From Flavobacterium sp. NG2 (GTDB taxonomy: Bacteria; Bacteroidota; Bacteroidia; Flavobacteriales; Flavobacteriaceae), in assembly GCF_034119845.1 (NCBI RefSeq), contig NZ_CP139420.1:2024001-2088000 (forward strand): 64,000 nt of DNA, written 5' to 3'. A program made the translations under genes and the position numbers. Positions 27,378 through 36,261 of the stretch are shown here, piece after piece. The notes under the pieces were generated by a model. It was not told where the DNA came from and searched no databases. It saw only the letters and a program-made list of their open reading frames with translations. Numbering within the stretch: position 1 is the stretch's first letter; every line of letters begins with the position of its first letter.

Positions 27378-27510
27378 GATTTGAGTATACACGACTTGTT
27401 GCCCCTTGTAAATAAAGTAATATAGTTACTCATATCAATCTGATTGAATTCAGCAATAAAAATGCACGTTAGGAGTAAGTCTATTTAGGTGTTCTGGTTG
27501 CATATTTGTA
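27378..27510 (+). promoter_or_regulatory. PUL regulatory element, copy C
   Basis: Contains GATTTGAG (27378-27385), CCCCTTGTAAATAAAG (about 27402-27417, the weakest match of this part), the perfect palindrome TCAATCTGATTGA (27435-27447) running into ATTCAGCAATAAAAATGCAC, and CATATTTGTA (27501-27510). The palindrome to CATATTTG spacing is exactly 66 bp. It precedes the block 4 sulfatase gene by 108 bases. Confidence 0.7.
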
Positions 27511-27618
27511 AAGTATCATTTTTTTATTGAATTAGATAAAAGGGAGTGACAAATAATATCCAGTAAATCAATATAAAAAGTTAAAAAGTTTAAAACGGTT
27601 AATCAGGTAAATAATAAA

Positions 27619-29076
27619 ATGAAAAAATCAAATTTAGTTTTAGTTCTCATTGGTTTTATTTTTTTAATAGTACAACAATCAAAAGCACAATCGAAAGATA
27701 AAAGGGCTAACATCATTTTTATTTTTGCTGATGATTGGAGCTATGCTGATTTAAGTGCTCATGGTAGTACTTGGATTAAAACACCACATATTGACCAAAT
27801 GATAAAAGAGGGAATGGATTTCGCCGACTTTACAGTGGATAGCCCTGTGTGTTCTCCTAGTAGAGTAGCGGTGATGACAGGTCAATTTCCAGCCAGACAA
27901 AGTATTCACCAACATTTTCAAGGTTGGAAAGCTCACGAAAAAAGAGGGATGCCTGATTGGATGGATCCAAAAGGAATGTCATTCCCCAGAGAGTTCCAAA
28001 AAGCGGGTTATGTGACCGCTCATTTTGGCAAATGGCATTTGGGGTCAGCTCCTGATATGCCAAATGAAAAAGCTTACGGATACGATGAATATGCAACTTT
28101 TAATGGTTCCAAAAAAATTAATATCGCTAAAGCAGGTTCAGTGGGTGTTGATTATGCCGAGAATTTTATTAAAAAGAATAAAGACAAACCTTTCTTTATT
28201 AATTTATGGCTACATGAAGCGCATACTGCACATTATCCATTGAAGAAATTCATGGATGAGTTTAATAATTTGGACGAGAAACAACAGGTGTATGCGTCCG
28301 TAATTGCTGAAGGAGATGAGGCTGTAGGAAGAATTATGAAATTATTAAAAGAGTTAAATCTTGACGAAAATACCTTAGTAGTCTTCTCTACGGATAATGG
28401 TCCAGAATGGGCAGGTACAGAGAAAGATAAAATTCATAAACCAGAGAAAGGGGATGACGATGATGGTGACGATAAAGGACCTGTTGGTCTTGGAAAATAT
28501 TATTCTGTGGGAGAAACAGGAGGATTGAAAGGTCAAAAAAGATCTTTATTCGCAGGTGGTGTTCGTGTGCCTTTCGTAGCCAAATGGCCCGCTGTGATTC
28601 CAAAGGGTGTTGAGAACAAAACAGCATCGGTAACCGCTGTAGATTTATTGCCTACTTTTTTTGAAGCTGCTGGAATCAAAATGCCAAAGGATTTCAAACC
28701 AGATGGTGAAAGTATTATGGCTGCTTTGAAAGGAAAATCATTTGAAAGAACCAAACCTATTTTTTGGGAATGGAGAGGCGGAGACAATTTCTTCTTTACA
28801 TGGCCAACTTTAGGAGTAAGAGACGGAGATTACAAATTGGTTGTGGATGTTACTGGAAAAAAATATGAGTTATACGATATCAAAAAAGATTGGAAAGAAC
28901 AAAATAATCTTGCTGAAACCAATCCTAAAAAAGTAACTGAACTGTTGAACTTAGTGGGAGACTGGAAAAAAACACTTCCAGAAAAGCCAAATGAAGATTG
29001 CTTTACAGCGGCACGAAATAAAGAAAGTAAAACGCCAAAAAAAGATAAGGTTAAGAAAGTAAAGGAAAAAGCTTAA
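27619..29076 (+). CDS. Family S1 sulfatase (CSPSR type)
   Basis: A 485-residue secreted sulfatase; signal peptide about 1-24 (QQSKAQS). Conserved parts are NIIFIFADDWSYADLS with the metal-binding Asp pair, C78-SPSR for formylglycine, FGKWHLGSAP, LWLHEAHTAHYP and FSTDNGPEW. A Glu/Asp/Gly-rich insertion (EKGDDDDGDDKGP) follows the second metal motif, and the protein ends in a Lys-rich tail (KKDKVKKVKEKA). It is the first gene of block 4 with element C upstream. Heparan/N-acetylglucosamine-6-sulfatase-like S1 subfamilies have a similar look, but with this gene context a fucose- or galactose-sulfate substrate is more likely. Confidence 0.92.
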   Translation: MKKSNLVLVLIGFIFLIVQQSKAQSKDKRANIIFIFADDWSYADLSAHGSTWIKTPHIDQMIKEGMDFADFTVDSPVCSPSRVAVMTGQFPARQSIHQHFQGWKAHEKRGMPDWMDPKGMSFPREFQKAGYVTAHFGKWHLGSAPDMPNEKAYGYDEYATFNGSKKINIAKAGSVGVDYAENFIKKNKDKPFFINLWLHEAHTAHYPLKKFMDEFNNLDEKQQVYASVIAEGDEAVGRIMKLLKELNLDENTLVVFSTDNGPEWAGTEKDKIHKPEKGDDDDGDDKGPVGLGKYYSVGETGGLKGQKRSLFAGGVRVPFVAKWPAVIPKGVENKTASVTAVDLLPTFFEAAGIKMPKDFKPDGESIMAALKGKSFERTKPIFWEWRGGDNFFFTWPTLGVRDGDYKLVVDVTGKKYELYDIKKDWKEQNNLAETNPKKVTELLNLVGDWKKTLPEKPNEDCFTAARNKESKTPKKDKVKKVKEKA

Positions 29077-29169
29077 GTTAAATTTACTAAGTTATCATAA
29101 TTATAAAACGACCTTTTGCCATAAAAATATTTCACTCCCAAACAATTGAGGAAATCAAGAACATTTAAA

Positions 29170-30633
29170 ATGAAAAAAACAATCCAAATTTTGTTAGCAA
29201 CATTACTAATTAGTTGTAACGCTAAGAAAGAGCTTTCGTATGAGCAGATGAATACTTCAAAAAAACAATCTATGGAAGCATTTAACGATGCTAAATATGG
29301 GATGTTTATTCATTGGGGATTGTATGCTATTCCGGGAGGTATTTGGAAAGGCAAAAAGATGGAGGAGCTAAAAGGACCTAAGGTGGCTGAGTGGATACAA
29401 TTTGGAGCCGAAATCCCAAGGGCAGAATATGCTCAATTAGCGACACAGTTCAACCCCACACAATTTGATGCCGATGCTATCGCTAAACTAGCTAAAGACG
29501 CTGGGATGAAATATTTGGTTGTTACGTCAAAACATCATGATGGCTTTGCTATGTATGACTCTAAGGTGAGCCAATACGACATAGTAGATGCAAGTCCGTA
29601 TAAAAAAGATGTGGTGAAACAATTGTATGATGCTTGTAAAAAACAAGGAATTGATTTTGGTTTGTACTATTCTCATAATATTGATTGGATGGATGGTAAT
29701 GATTGTGGATATACTGAATTAGTGAAAACAGGGCTTGAAATGAATGAGAAAGCCAAGCGTAAAGCAGGTGCGAATATGTGGGATCCAAGTCCCAATACGT
29801 TTACCGAATATTTGAATAACAAGGCCTATCCTCAAGTAAACGAAATCTTGACAAAATTCCCTGATTTGAAAACCTTATGGTACGATATGGGGCATTTTGT
29901 AACTCCTGAACAAAGTTTGAAGTTTTATAAAATAGCCTATGACAAACAACCTAAAATGTTGGTCAACTCAAGAGTAGGAAACGGTTTAGGTGATTTTGAT
30001 ATTCCGGGAGATAATGTTATTCCTCAAAACCATTTGGAGATTACAAAACCTTGGCAAACGGTGGGAACAACCAATAATTCGTGGGGATACAATTCGTATG
30101 ACCACGACTGGAAATCAGTAAAAGAATTGTTGTTTTGGCTGACTGAAATAGTGAGCAAAGGAGGGAATTATATGTTGAATATTGGCCCAGATGCCACGGG
30201 TCATGTGCCTGATGAATCCGTAAACAATTTATTAGAAGTGGGGAAATGGTTAAAACTAAATGGAGAAGCGATTTACAATACCCGAAAATGGAAAATAACA
30301 CATGAAGGTCCTACAAATATAGAAATGAAAGGCACCCATGATAGAGCTAATAAAGGCGATTTTAAGTTTCAGTTTAGCCCTCAAGATTTTTGGTTTACAC
30401 AAAAAGAAAACCATTTATTTGTTATGGCTTTAGAATATGCAACTGCTCCTGTTGTCATTAAAAGTTTGACCAAAGAAAATGCTGGTAAAATTAAAAAGGT
30501 TAGTCAATTAGGAAACCTATCAGCAGTGCAATGGAAACAGACGACTAATGGACTGGAAGTGACATTGGATCAAAAAAATTCCAATGTTAATGGCTATGCG
30601 CTTAAAATTGAATTTTCAGAAAAATTAAAATAG
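29170..30633 (+). CDS. GH29 alpha-L-fucosidase, predicted lipoprotein
   Basis: About 487 residues from ATG 29170; the TTG at 29146 adds eight residues that would displace the signal peptide. The N-terminus has a lipobox ending LLISC (Cys about 17), so the enzyme is probably membrane-anchored, unlike the two soluble GH29 proteins here. GH29 motifs are [44 protein letters not shown] and the nucleophile D239 in KTLWYDMGH. The usual C-terminal beta-sandwich follows. The WYDMG form of the nucleophile motif, instead of WFDTP, marks a different GH29 subgroup from the other two. It is 93 bases after the sulfatase and 9 bases before the SGNH hydrolase. Confidence 0.92.
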   Translation: MKKTIQILLATLLISCNAKKELSYEQMNTSKKQSMEAFNDAKYGMFIHWGLYAIPGGIWKGKKMEELKGPKVAEWIQFGAEIPRAEYAQLATQFNPTQFDADAIAKLAKDAGMKYLVVTSKHHDGFAMYDSKVSQYDIVDASPYKKDVVKQLYDACKKQGIDFGLYYSHNIDWMDGNDCGYTELVKTGLEMNEKAKRKAGANMWDPSPNTFTEYLNNKAYPQVNEILTKFPDLKTLWYDMGHFVTPEQSLKFYKIAYDKQPKMLVNSRVGNGLGDFDIPGDNVIPQNHLEITKPWQTVGTTNNSWGYNSYDHDWKSVKELLFWLTEIVSKGGNYMLNIGPDATGHVPDESVNNLLEVGKWLKLNGEAIYNTRKWKITHEGPTNIEMKGTHDRANKGDFKFQFSPQDFWFTQKENHLFVMALEYATAPVVIKSLTKENAGKIKKVSQLGNLSAVQWKQTTNGLEVTLDQKNSNVNGYALKIEFSEKLK

Positions 30634-30642
30634 TTATCGTTG

Positions 30643-31506
30643 ATGAAAAACGCAAACAGAAGAGATTTTATCAAAGCAATAAGTGCATTGGGTTTGGCTT
30701 GTTTACTGCCTCTAGATTTACTAGGAGCAACAGGTCATGAAGGATGTCGTATTTGCAAAGAAGCTTGGAATCGTTTGAGTAAAATGAATGAAACGAGATA
30801 CCAATTTAGATATATAGAGCCTAGTAGTTTACCCAATGTATTTCTTTATGGAGATTCCATTTCAATAGGATATACTGAGTATGTAAGAGCTGCTCTAGAA
30901 GGAAAAGCAAATGTGTATCGATTGCATGTAAATGGAGGTTCAAGTCACGACCTTATTCCGAAGATGGAAGCCTTTAGAAAAGCATTGTTTCAACCTAGTT
31001 TAAAAGGAGGTTGGAGTTTTGATTGGGACGTAATTCATTTTAATGTTGGATTACACGATTTGAAATATGTGGCAAATAAAGTTGAATTGGATAAAGTAAA
31101 TGGAAAATTAGTATCTACGCTTGAAGTGTATGAGAAAAAACTTCGTGAAAATATCAACTATCTAAAAACGACATACCCAAAAGCGAAACTGATATTTGCT
31201 TTGACAACCGTTGTGCCTGAAGGAGAAGCAGGAAGATTTGAAGGAAGTGAAGCTAATTATAACAAGGTAGCGTTGAATGTATTGAAAGACTATCCTGAGA
31301 TTACAATTAACAATTTACATGAGGTTTCAATTCCCATAATAAAAGAGTATCAAGATAAACCAGGAAGCGTTCACTATCTACCAGAGGGGTACAGATTACT
31401 AGGGATTCAGGTGGCAAAACAAATAGCCAAGCTGTTAAAAGTGAAAGTAGAAGATTGTCCCTCAGCAATGGTAATTGAAAGAAAATTTAAAGAATACGAA
31501 AAATAA
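30643..31506 (+). CDS. SGNH/GDSL-type esterase
   Basis: A 287-residue protein from ATG 30643 (a TTG one codon earlier is less likely). The N-terminus NRRDFIKAISALG followed by a hydrophobic run resembles a Tat or Tat-like signal. The SGNH blocks are visible: I with the catalytic Ser72 in YGDSISIGYT, II with Gly in NGGSSHDL, III as NVGLHDLKY (the usual Asn kept, Asp two residues on), and V with His in GSVHYLPEGY. Such proteins are carbohydrate esterases in many Bacteroidota loci, so deacetylation of the polysaccharide is a fair inference. It lies between GH29 and a sulfatase with 9- and 10-base gaps, indicating one operon. Confidence 0.82.
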   Translation: MKNANRRDFIKAISALGLACLLPLDLLGATGHEGCRICKEAWNRLSKMNETRYQFRYIEPSSLPNVFLYGDSISIGYTEYVRAALEGKANVYRLHVNGGSSHDLIPKMEAFRKALFQPSLKGGWSFDWDVIHFNVGLHDLKYVANKVELDKVNGKLVSTLEVYEKKLRENINYLKTTYPKAKLIFALTTVVPEGEAGRFEGSEANYNKVALNVLKDYPEITINNLHEVSIPIIKEYQDKPGSVHYLPEGYRLLGIQVAKQIAKLLKVKVEDCPSAMVIERKFKEYEK

Positions 31507-31516
31507 AAATTAAAAC

Positions 31517-33019
31517 ATGATGTACAATAATAGAAAGGCAATCTGTTTAGTCCTAAGCATTTTTTCATTACTCATTTATTCTTGTGAGGCACAAAAGAAG
31601 GAAGAGAAGAAACCCAATATCATTTTCTTTTTTACGGATGACCAAACCTATGATTCGATGAAACATTTTGGCAATCCCGATACAAAAACACCTAATTTGG
31701 ATCAATTAGCTGAAAGAGGAGTGACTTTTTTAAGGCATTATAATACGACTGCTATTTGTATGGCTAGTAGAGCCCAAGTAATGACTGGTTTATACGAATA
31801 TAAAACAGGTTGTAATTTTGACCGAGGAGCATTAGGAACCAAACAATGGTCAACCTCTTTTCCTTTGTTATTGAAAGAGGTAGGTTATCGTGTTGGTTTT
31901 GGTGGGAAATTTGGATTCTCAATTTCTGATACCAGTGCTGATGAAGGAAAAGAGGGTGAAGCGGCCGAAAAAGATTTTGATTTTTGGGTAGGTAGTCCAG
32001 GTCAAACCTCTTATGTTACCAAAGAGAATAAATCTTTAGCTAAATATGCCGATAAATATCCGCATTCTACTAGAGCCTATGGAGCAGCAACCATTGATTT
32101 TATTAATGAATCTGTAAAAGGAAAACAACCGTTTTGTATGAGTGTTTTCTTTAAAGCACCTCATAAACCAGCAAATCCTGACCCAGTTTTTGACACGGTT
32201 TACAAAAATACTGTCTTTAGAAAGTTACCTAATTTTGGTAGAGAAGCAGGAAAACACCTTGCTCAACAATCTAGAATGGGCAGACAGTACGGTCGATTTA
32301 CGGAATGGGGGTATGATAAAGAAGAAACGTACCAAGAAGAACTTCGCAAATACCACCAATTGATTTATGGAGTGGATTATTCGATAGGAATGATTTTAGC
32401 CGAATTAAAAAAATTAAAAATTGATGACAACACCATCATTGTTTTTGCATCTGACAATGGCTACTTTATTGGTTCTCACGGATTAGGTTCTAAAGAGTTG
32501 CCTTATGAAGAGAGTGCCCGCGCTCCTTTGATTATTGTTGATCCTCGTATGGATAAAAAATTTAGAGGTACTCAAACCAGTTCTTTATCTGCAAATGTGG
32601 ATATACCAGCTACAATTCTGGATTTTGCAGGTGTGAAAACGCCTACTGTTTATGATGGAAAGAGTTTAAGACCTGTGTTGAGCAATACTAAATTTGAATC
32701 AAGAACATCACTTCCTATTGTTCAGGTATGGGGGCCAAAAGCCACTCATTGTTTGACGGTAATGGAGAAACAATACAAGTATATTTATTGGAACTATAAA
32801 GACGAAACGAAAGGGATTCATCCTACCGAAGAATTATTTGATATCATCAATGATCCTTATGAAATGAAAAACTTAGCTAACGAAACTAAATATAAACTAC
32901 AATTAAATGAAATGAGAAAACTTTATGACAAACAATTGCAACATTGGAACGAACAAGGGGTCAAAAATCATGGATATGATAAAGCGGCGGCTTCATTAAT
33001 CAGAACAGTGAATCAATAA
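31517..33019 (+). CDS. Family S1 sulfatase (CMASR type), predicted lipoprotein
   Basis: A 500-residue sulfatase whose N-terminus has a lipobox (LLIYSCEAQ, Cys about 23), suggesting anchoring to a membrane. NIIFFFTDDQTYDSMK holds the metal Asp pair. The maturation signature is C81-MASR, the C-x-A-x-R variant, whereas the four other sulfatases here have C-x-P-x-R. Further conserved parts are GFGGKFGFS (the usual GKWH is GKFG here), FFKAPHKPANP and FASDNGYFIGSHGL. The last motif is typical of iduronate/choline-sulfatase-like subfamilies. The GKWH to GKFG change removes the usual active-site His of that motif, which is worth testing. It is followed 30 bases later by SusC. Confidence 0.88.
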   Translation: MMYNNRKAICLVLSIFSLLIYSCEAQKKEEKKPNIIFFFTDDQTYDSMKHFGNPDTKTPNLDQLAERGVTFLRHYNTTAICMASRAQVMTGLYEYKTGCNFDRGALGTKQWSTSFPLLLKEVGYRVGFGGKFGFSISDTSADEGKEGEAAEKDFDFWVGSPGQTSYVTKENKSLAKYADKYPHSTRAYGAATIDFINESVKGKQPFCMSVFFKAPHKPANPDPVFDTVYKNTVFRKLPNFGREAGKHLAQQSRMGRQYGRFTEWGYDKEETYQEELRKYHQLIYGVDYSIGMILAELKKLKIDDNTIIVFASDNGYFIGSHGLGSKELPYEESARAPLIIVDPRMDKKFRGTQTSSLSANVDIPATILDFAGVKTPTVYDGKSLRPVLSNTKFESRTSLPIVQVWGPKATHCLTVMEKQYKYIYWNYKDETKGIHPTEELFDIINDPYEMKNLANETKYKLQLNEMRKLYDKQLQHWNEQGVKNHGYDKAAASLIRTVNQ

Positions 33020-33049
33020 AAAATTAACTAACAACCAACCAATATAAAT

Positions 33050-36000
33050 ATGAAAAAAGTTATTTTATTTTTAATTACGATGATATCAGTTACAGCTTTT
33101 TCTCAGAAAATGACTATAACGGGTACAGTAAAAGACGAATCAGGAGAAGGCCTCTTTGGTGCGACCTTGCAAATCAAAAGTACGGGAACAGGAACTACTA
33201 CTGATTTAGATGGACGTTTTTCCATTGCAGCAAGTACGGGTGATATTATTACGGTTTCTTATTTAGGAACGGAAACTAAAAATGTTATTGTAAAGCAAGC
33301 AAACGTAATGCATATAAAACTTAAAGCATCAGATCTGGAATTAGATGAAGTTGTTGTTGTAGGATATGGTACTGTTAAAAAAAGTGATTTAACGGGTTCA
33401 GTTGCTAGTATTAAGGCTGAAGATATTACAAAAACAGCAACTATTTCATTAGATCAAGCTTTAGCAGGTAGAGCGGCTGGGGTAGTTGTTACTTCAAATT
33501 CTGGTGCTCCAGGAGCTGGTGCTTCAGTTACTATTAGAGGTATTAGTACAATTACAAACAGTGAACCTTTGTATGTTATTGATGGTATTCCTATGGAGAA
33601 TACTAGTTTAGACGAATTATCAGCAGATACTAATGGAGGAAATAATTTGAGTCCTTTATCTTTAATTAATCCAGATGATATTGAATCGATTGAGATTTTA
33701 AAAGATGCATCTGCAACGGCTATTTATGGATCTAGAGGTTCAAATGGAGTCGTTTTGGTAACTACTAAGACCGGTAAAATTGGAAAAGGGGTAATTTCTG
33801 TTTCTAGAGATTATTCATTAGGTTCCATTCCTCATGTAAGCCGTTTGCTTGATGCAAATGAATTTATTATTCTTAAAAACCAATTGAATTTGAATAACGG
33901 AACAGGAAGTGTAGATCCACAAGAATTAGCTGATGCGCAAGCAGGGAAACTTATAACTACAGATTGGTTAAAAACAGTAACACATCCTTCAACTACCGCA
34001 AATACGAATATTAGTTTTAGTGGCGGGAATAAAGATTTACGCTATTTACTTTCGACAAATTTTTTGGATAGTAAGGGTATGATTCAATCTACCGATTTCA
34101 AACGTATTCAAACGAGATTAAACTTAGATGCTACTGTTAGTGATCTTATTAAAGTAGGAACTAGAATGACCTATTCTTATATTGATAGTGATTCACAGTC
34201 AACGAATGTGGGCCAAAATGCTGATGGATTTGGTGTTGGGAATATTATTAGAAGAGTACAAGAGGCTGATCCAACAAAAAACATTTATGAAACAATTGCA
34301 GCCGATCCAAATGATCCAGATAATCCAGATGGTATAGATCTTCAAGTCAACCCATTAGATTACCTTAATAGTAATAATTGGAATACAAAAGAATTTCAGT
34401 TTTTAGGTAGTCTGTACCTAACGTTACAATTTAGTAAAGCAGCTTATTTAAAAACTACTGTTAATTTTCAAAATAGAAATTCAAAACAACGTTTTTATCA
34501 AAATAGAGAGATAAGACCTGGTCAACCTACAGCTTTCGGAGGCTGGGCTAAAACGGGTGATTCACAAAATCTAAGTTTATCCAATTCCAATGAATTTCAT
34601 TACGACAAGACTTTTGGAAAACATGCCTTTAATACCGTTTTAGGACAGTCTATAGAATATAGATCTAGTGATCGTGTAACAACAGATAATAGAGGCTTTT
34701 CTAGCGACTTACTTACACTTTATGCACCAAGCACAGCGGCAACTTATTTTGCAGATAATATAACCTTTGGAGAAAATAGTTTGCTTTCTTATTTTGGACG
34801 TATTAATTACACCTTTAATAAAAAATATTATTTTACTGTAACAGGTCGTTACGATGGTTCTTCTAAGTTTGCGGCAAATAATAAATGGGCATTTTTCCCT
34901 GCAGGAGCTTTTGCTTATAAACTATCAGAAGAGAAATTTATTAAAAATATACCTTCCATTTCTCAAGCTAAATTTCGTGTAAGTTATGGTAAGACAGGTA
35001 ATCAAGCCATAACAGATTATCAATCTCTAGCGACTTATGCTCCAGATAATTATGGTGTTGGAGATGGTGCTGGTGGTGAATCAGCAACAACTATTTATTA
35101 TTCGGATCAAATTCCTAATCCTAACTTGAAATGGGAATCTACCTTACAATTTGATGCAGGTCTTGATTTGGGTTTCTTTAAAAATAGAGTAACAGTAACG
35201 GCTGATTACTATTCTAAAAATACCACTGATCTTTTGTTTAGAAGCAATAAAGTAGCTGCACAATCTGGACAAGCTAATTTTGTACGAAATCTAGGGTCTA
35301 TTCAATCGACAGGTTTTGAATTAGCGCTTGGATTAGACCTATTTAGAAAGAAAAATTTCTCATGGTCATTCAACGGTAATTTTTCTGTTGGAAAAGCTGT
35401 TATTAATGATTTAGCAACTGATATTAATGTAGGCCCAACTTTATCTGGTGTAGCTGGTGCGGGTACACAAATTTTGAAGAATGGTGAAAAAGTGGGTACA
35501 TTCTATGGCTATAAAACAGCTGGTGTTGCTCAGTTTTCTGACTTTGTAGAGTTTCAAGGTCTCACTAATCAAGAGCAAATAGATCTTTATAATTCGAATA
35601 GATCAGGTAGTTATACTTACATTCCACGTACTGATGGGGCATTGTTTTACAATGAAGCGAATCCTTCACCTGGAAAACAATTGTTTTTTGATCCAAATGG
35701 GGATAAGACTATTACGGATGCTGATAAACAGGCTCTTGGTAATGCTCAAGCCGATGTTATGTTTGGTATTAAAAATGATTTTCGTATTGGAAATGTTGAT
35801 TTTAGTTTCTTTTTTGATGCTCAATTAGGGCAGGAGATAGCCAATATCACCAATATTAGACTGTTGACATTTACTGGATCTCGTAATGCAACAGCTGTAG
35901 TTAAAGATTCTTGGAGTCCAGAAAACCAAGATACAGATTTACCTAAATTAGGGTCTGTGGTTCGTCAATTCACTGATAGGTATGTTGAGAATGGTTCTTT

Positions 36001-36238
36001 TGTACGCTTACAAAATGTAACTGTTGGTTATAATTTACCTAAACAATTGATTGGTAAGATTGGGCTTAATTCATTTCGTTTAAGTGCTTCTTTGAATAAT
36101 ATCTACACCTTTACAAAATATTCAGGTTTTAGTCCTGATGTAAGTACTTTTGGAAAAGAAAATCTTTCATTAGGTCATGATTCATCTGGATACCCTAATA
36201 TTAGAAGACTTGTTTTTGGAGTAAAAGCTTCGTTTTAA
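33050..36238 (+). CDS. SusC-like TonB-dependent outer-membrane glycan transporter
   Basis: A 1062-residue SusC-family protein. A signal peptide (1-18) leads into a carboxypeptidase-D-regulatory-like domain (about 22-105: ITGTVKDESGEGLFGATL), the SusC-type TonB motif region LDEVVVVGYGTVKKSDLTGS (about 101-120), a plug domain (to about 230, PLYVIDGIPM, ASATAIYGSRGSNGVVLVTT) and a 22-strand beta-barrel ending KASF with the terminal Phe. It imports oligosaccharides released at the surface, using TonB energy, with the SusD protein as lid. No extra N-terminal STN domain is present, so direct signalling to an anti-sigma factor is not expected; regulation would come through the HTCS. The gene lies in block 4, 23 bases before susD. 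Confidence 0.97.
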   Translation: MKKVILFLITMISVTAFSQKMTITGTVKDESGEGLFGATLQIKSTGTGTTTDLDGRFSIAASTGDIITVSYLGTETKNVIVKQANVMHIKLKASDLELDEVVVVGYGTVKKSDLTGSVASIKAEDITKTATISLDQALAGRAAGVVVTSNSGAPGAGASVTIRGISTITNSEPLYVIDGIPMENTSLDELSADTNGGNNLSPLSLINPDDIESIEILKDASATAIYGSRGSNGVVLVTTKTGKIGKGVISVSRDYSLGSIPHVSRLLDANEFIILKNQLNLNNGTGSVDPQELADAQAGKLITTDWLKTVTHPSTTANTNISFSGGNKDLRYLLSTNFLDSKGMIQSTDFKRIQTRLNLDATVSDLIKVGTRMTYSYIDSDSQSTNVGQNADGFGVGNIIRRVQEADPTKNIYETIAADPNDPDNPDGIDLQVNPLDYLNSNNWNTKEFQFLGSLYLTLQFSKAAYLKTTVNFQNRNSKQRFYQNREIRPGQPTAFGGWAKTGDSQNLSLSNSNEFHYDKTFGKHAFNTVLGQSIEYRSSDRVTTDNRGFSSDLLTLYAPSTAATYFADNITFGENSLLSYFGRINYTFNKKYYFTVTGRYDGSSKFAANNKWAFFPAGAFAYKLSEEKFIKNIPSISQAKFRVSYGKTGNQAITDYQSLATYAPDNYGVGDGAGGESATTIYYSDQIPNPNLKWESTLQFDAGLDLGFFKNRVTVTADYYSKNTTDLLFRSNKVAAQSGQANFVRNLGSIQSTGFELALGLDLFRKKNFSWSFNGNFSVGKAVINDLATDINVGPTLSGVAGAGTQILKNGEKVGTFYGYKTAGVAQFSDFVEFQGLTNQEQIDLYNSNRSGSYTYIPRTDGALFYNEANPSPGKQLFFDPNGDKTITDADKQALGNAQADVMFGIKNDFRIGNVDFSFFFDAQLGQEIANITNIRLLTFTGSRNATAVVKDSWSPENQDTDLPKLGSVVRQFTDRYVENGSFVRLQNVTVGYNLPKQLIGKIGLNSFRLSASLNNIYTFTKYSGFSPDVSTFGKENLSLGHDSSGYPNIRRLVFGVKASF

Positions 36239-36261
36239 GATAATTATAAAAAATTAAAATC

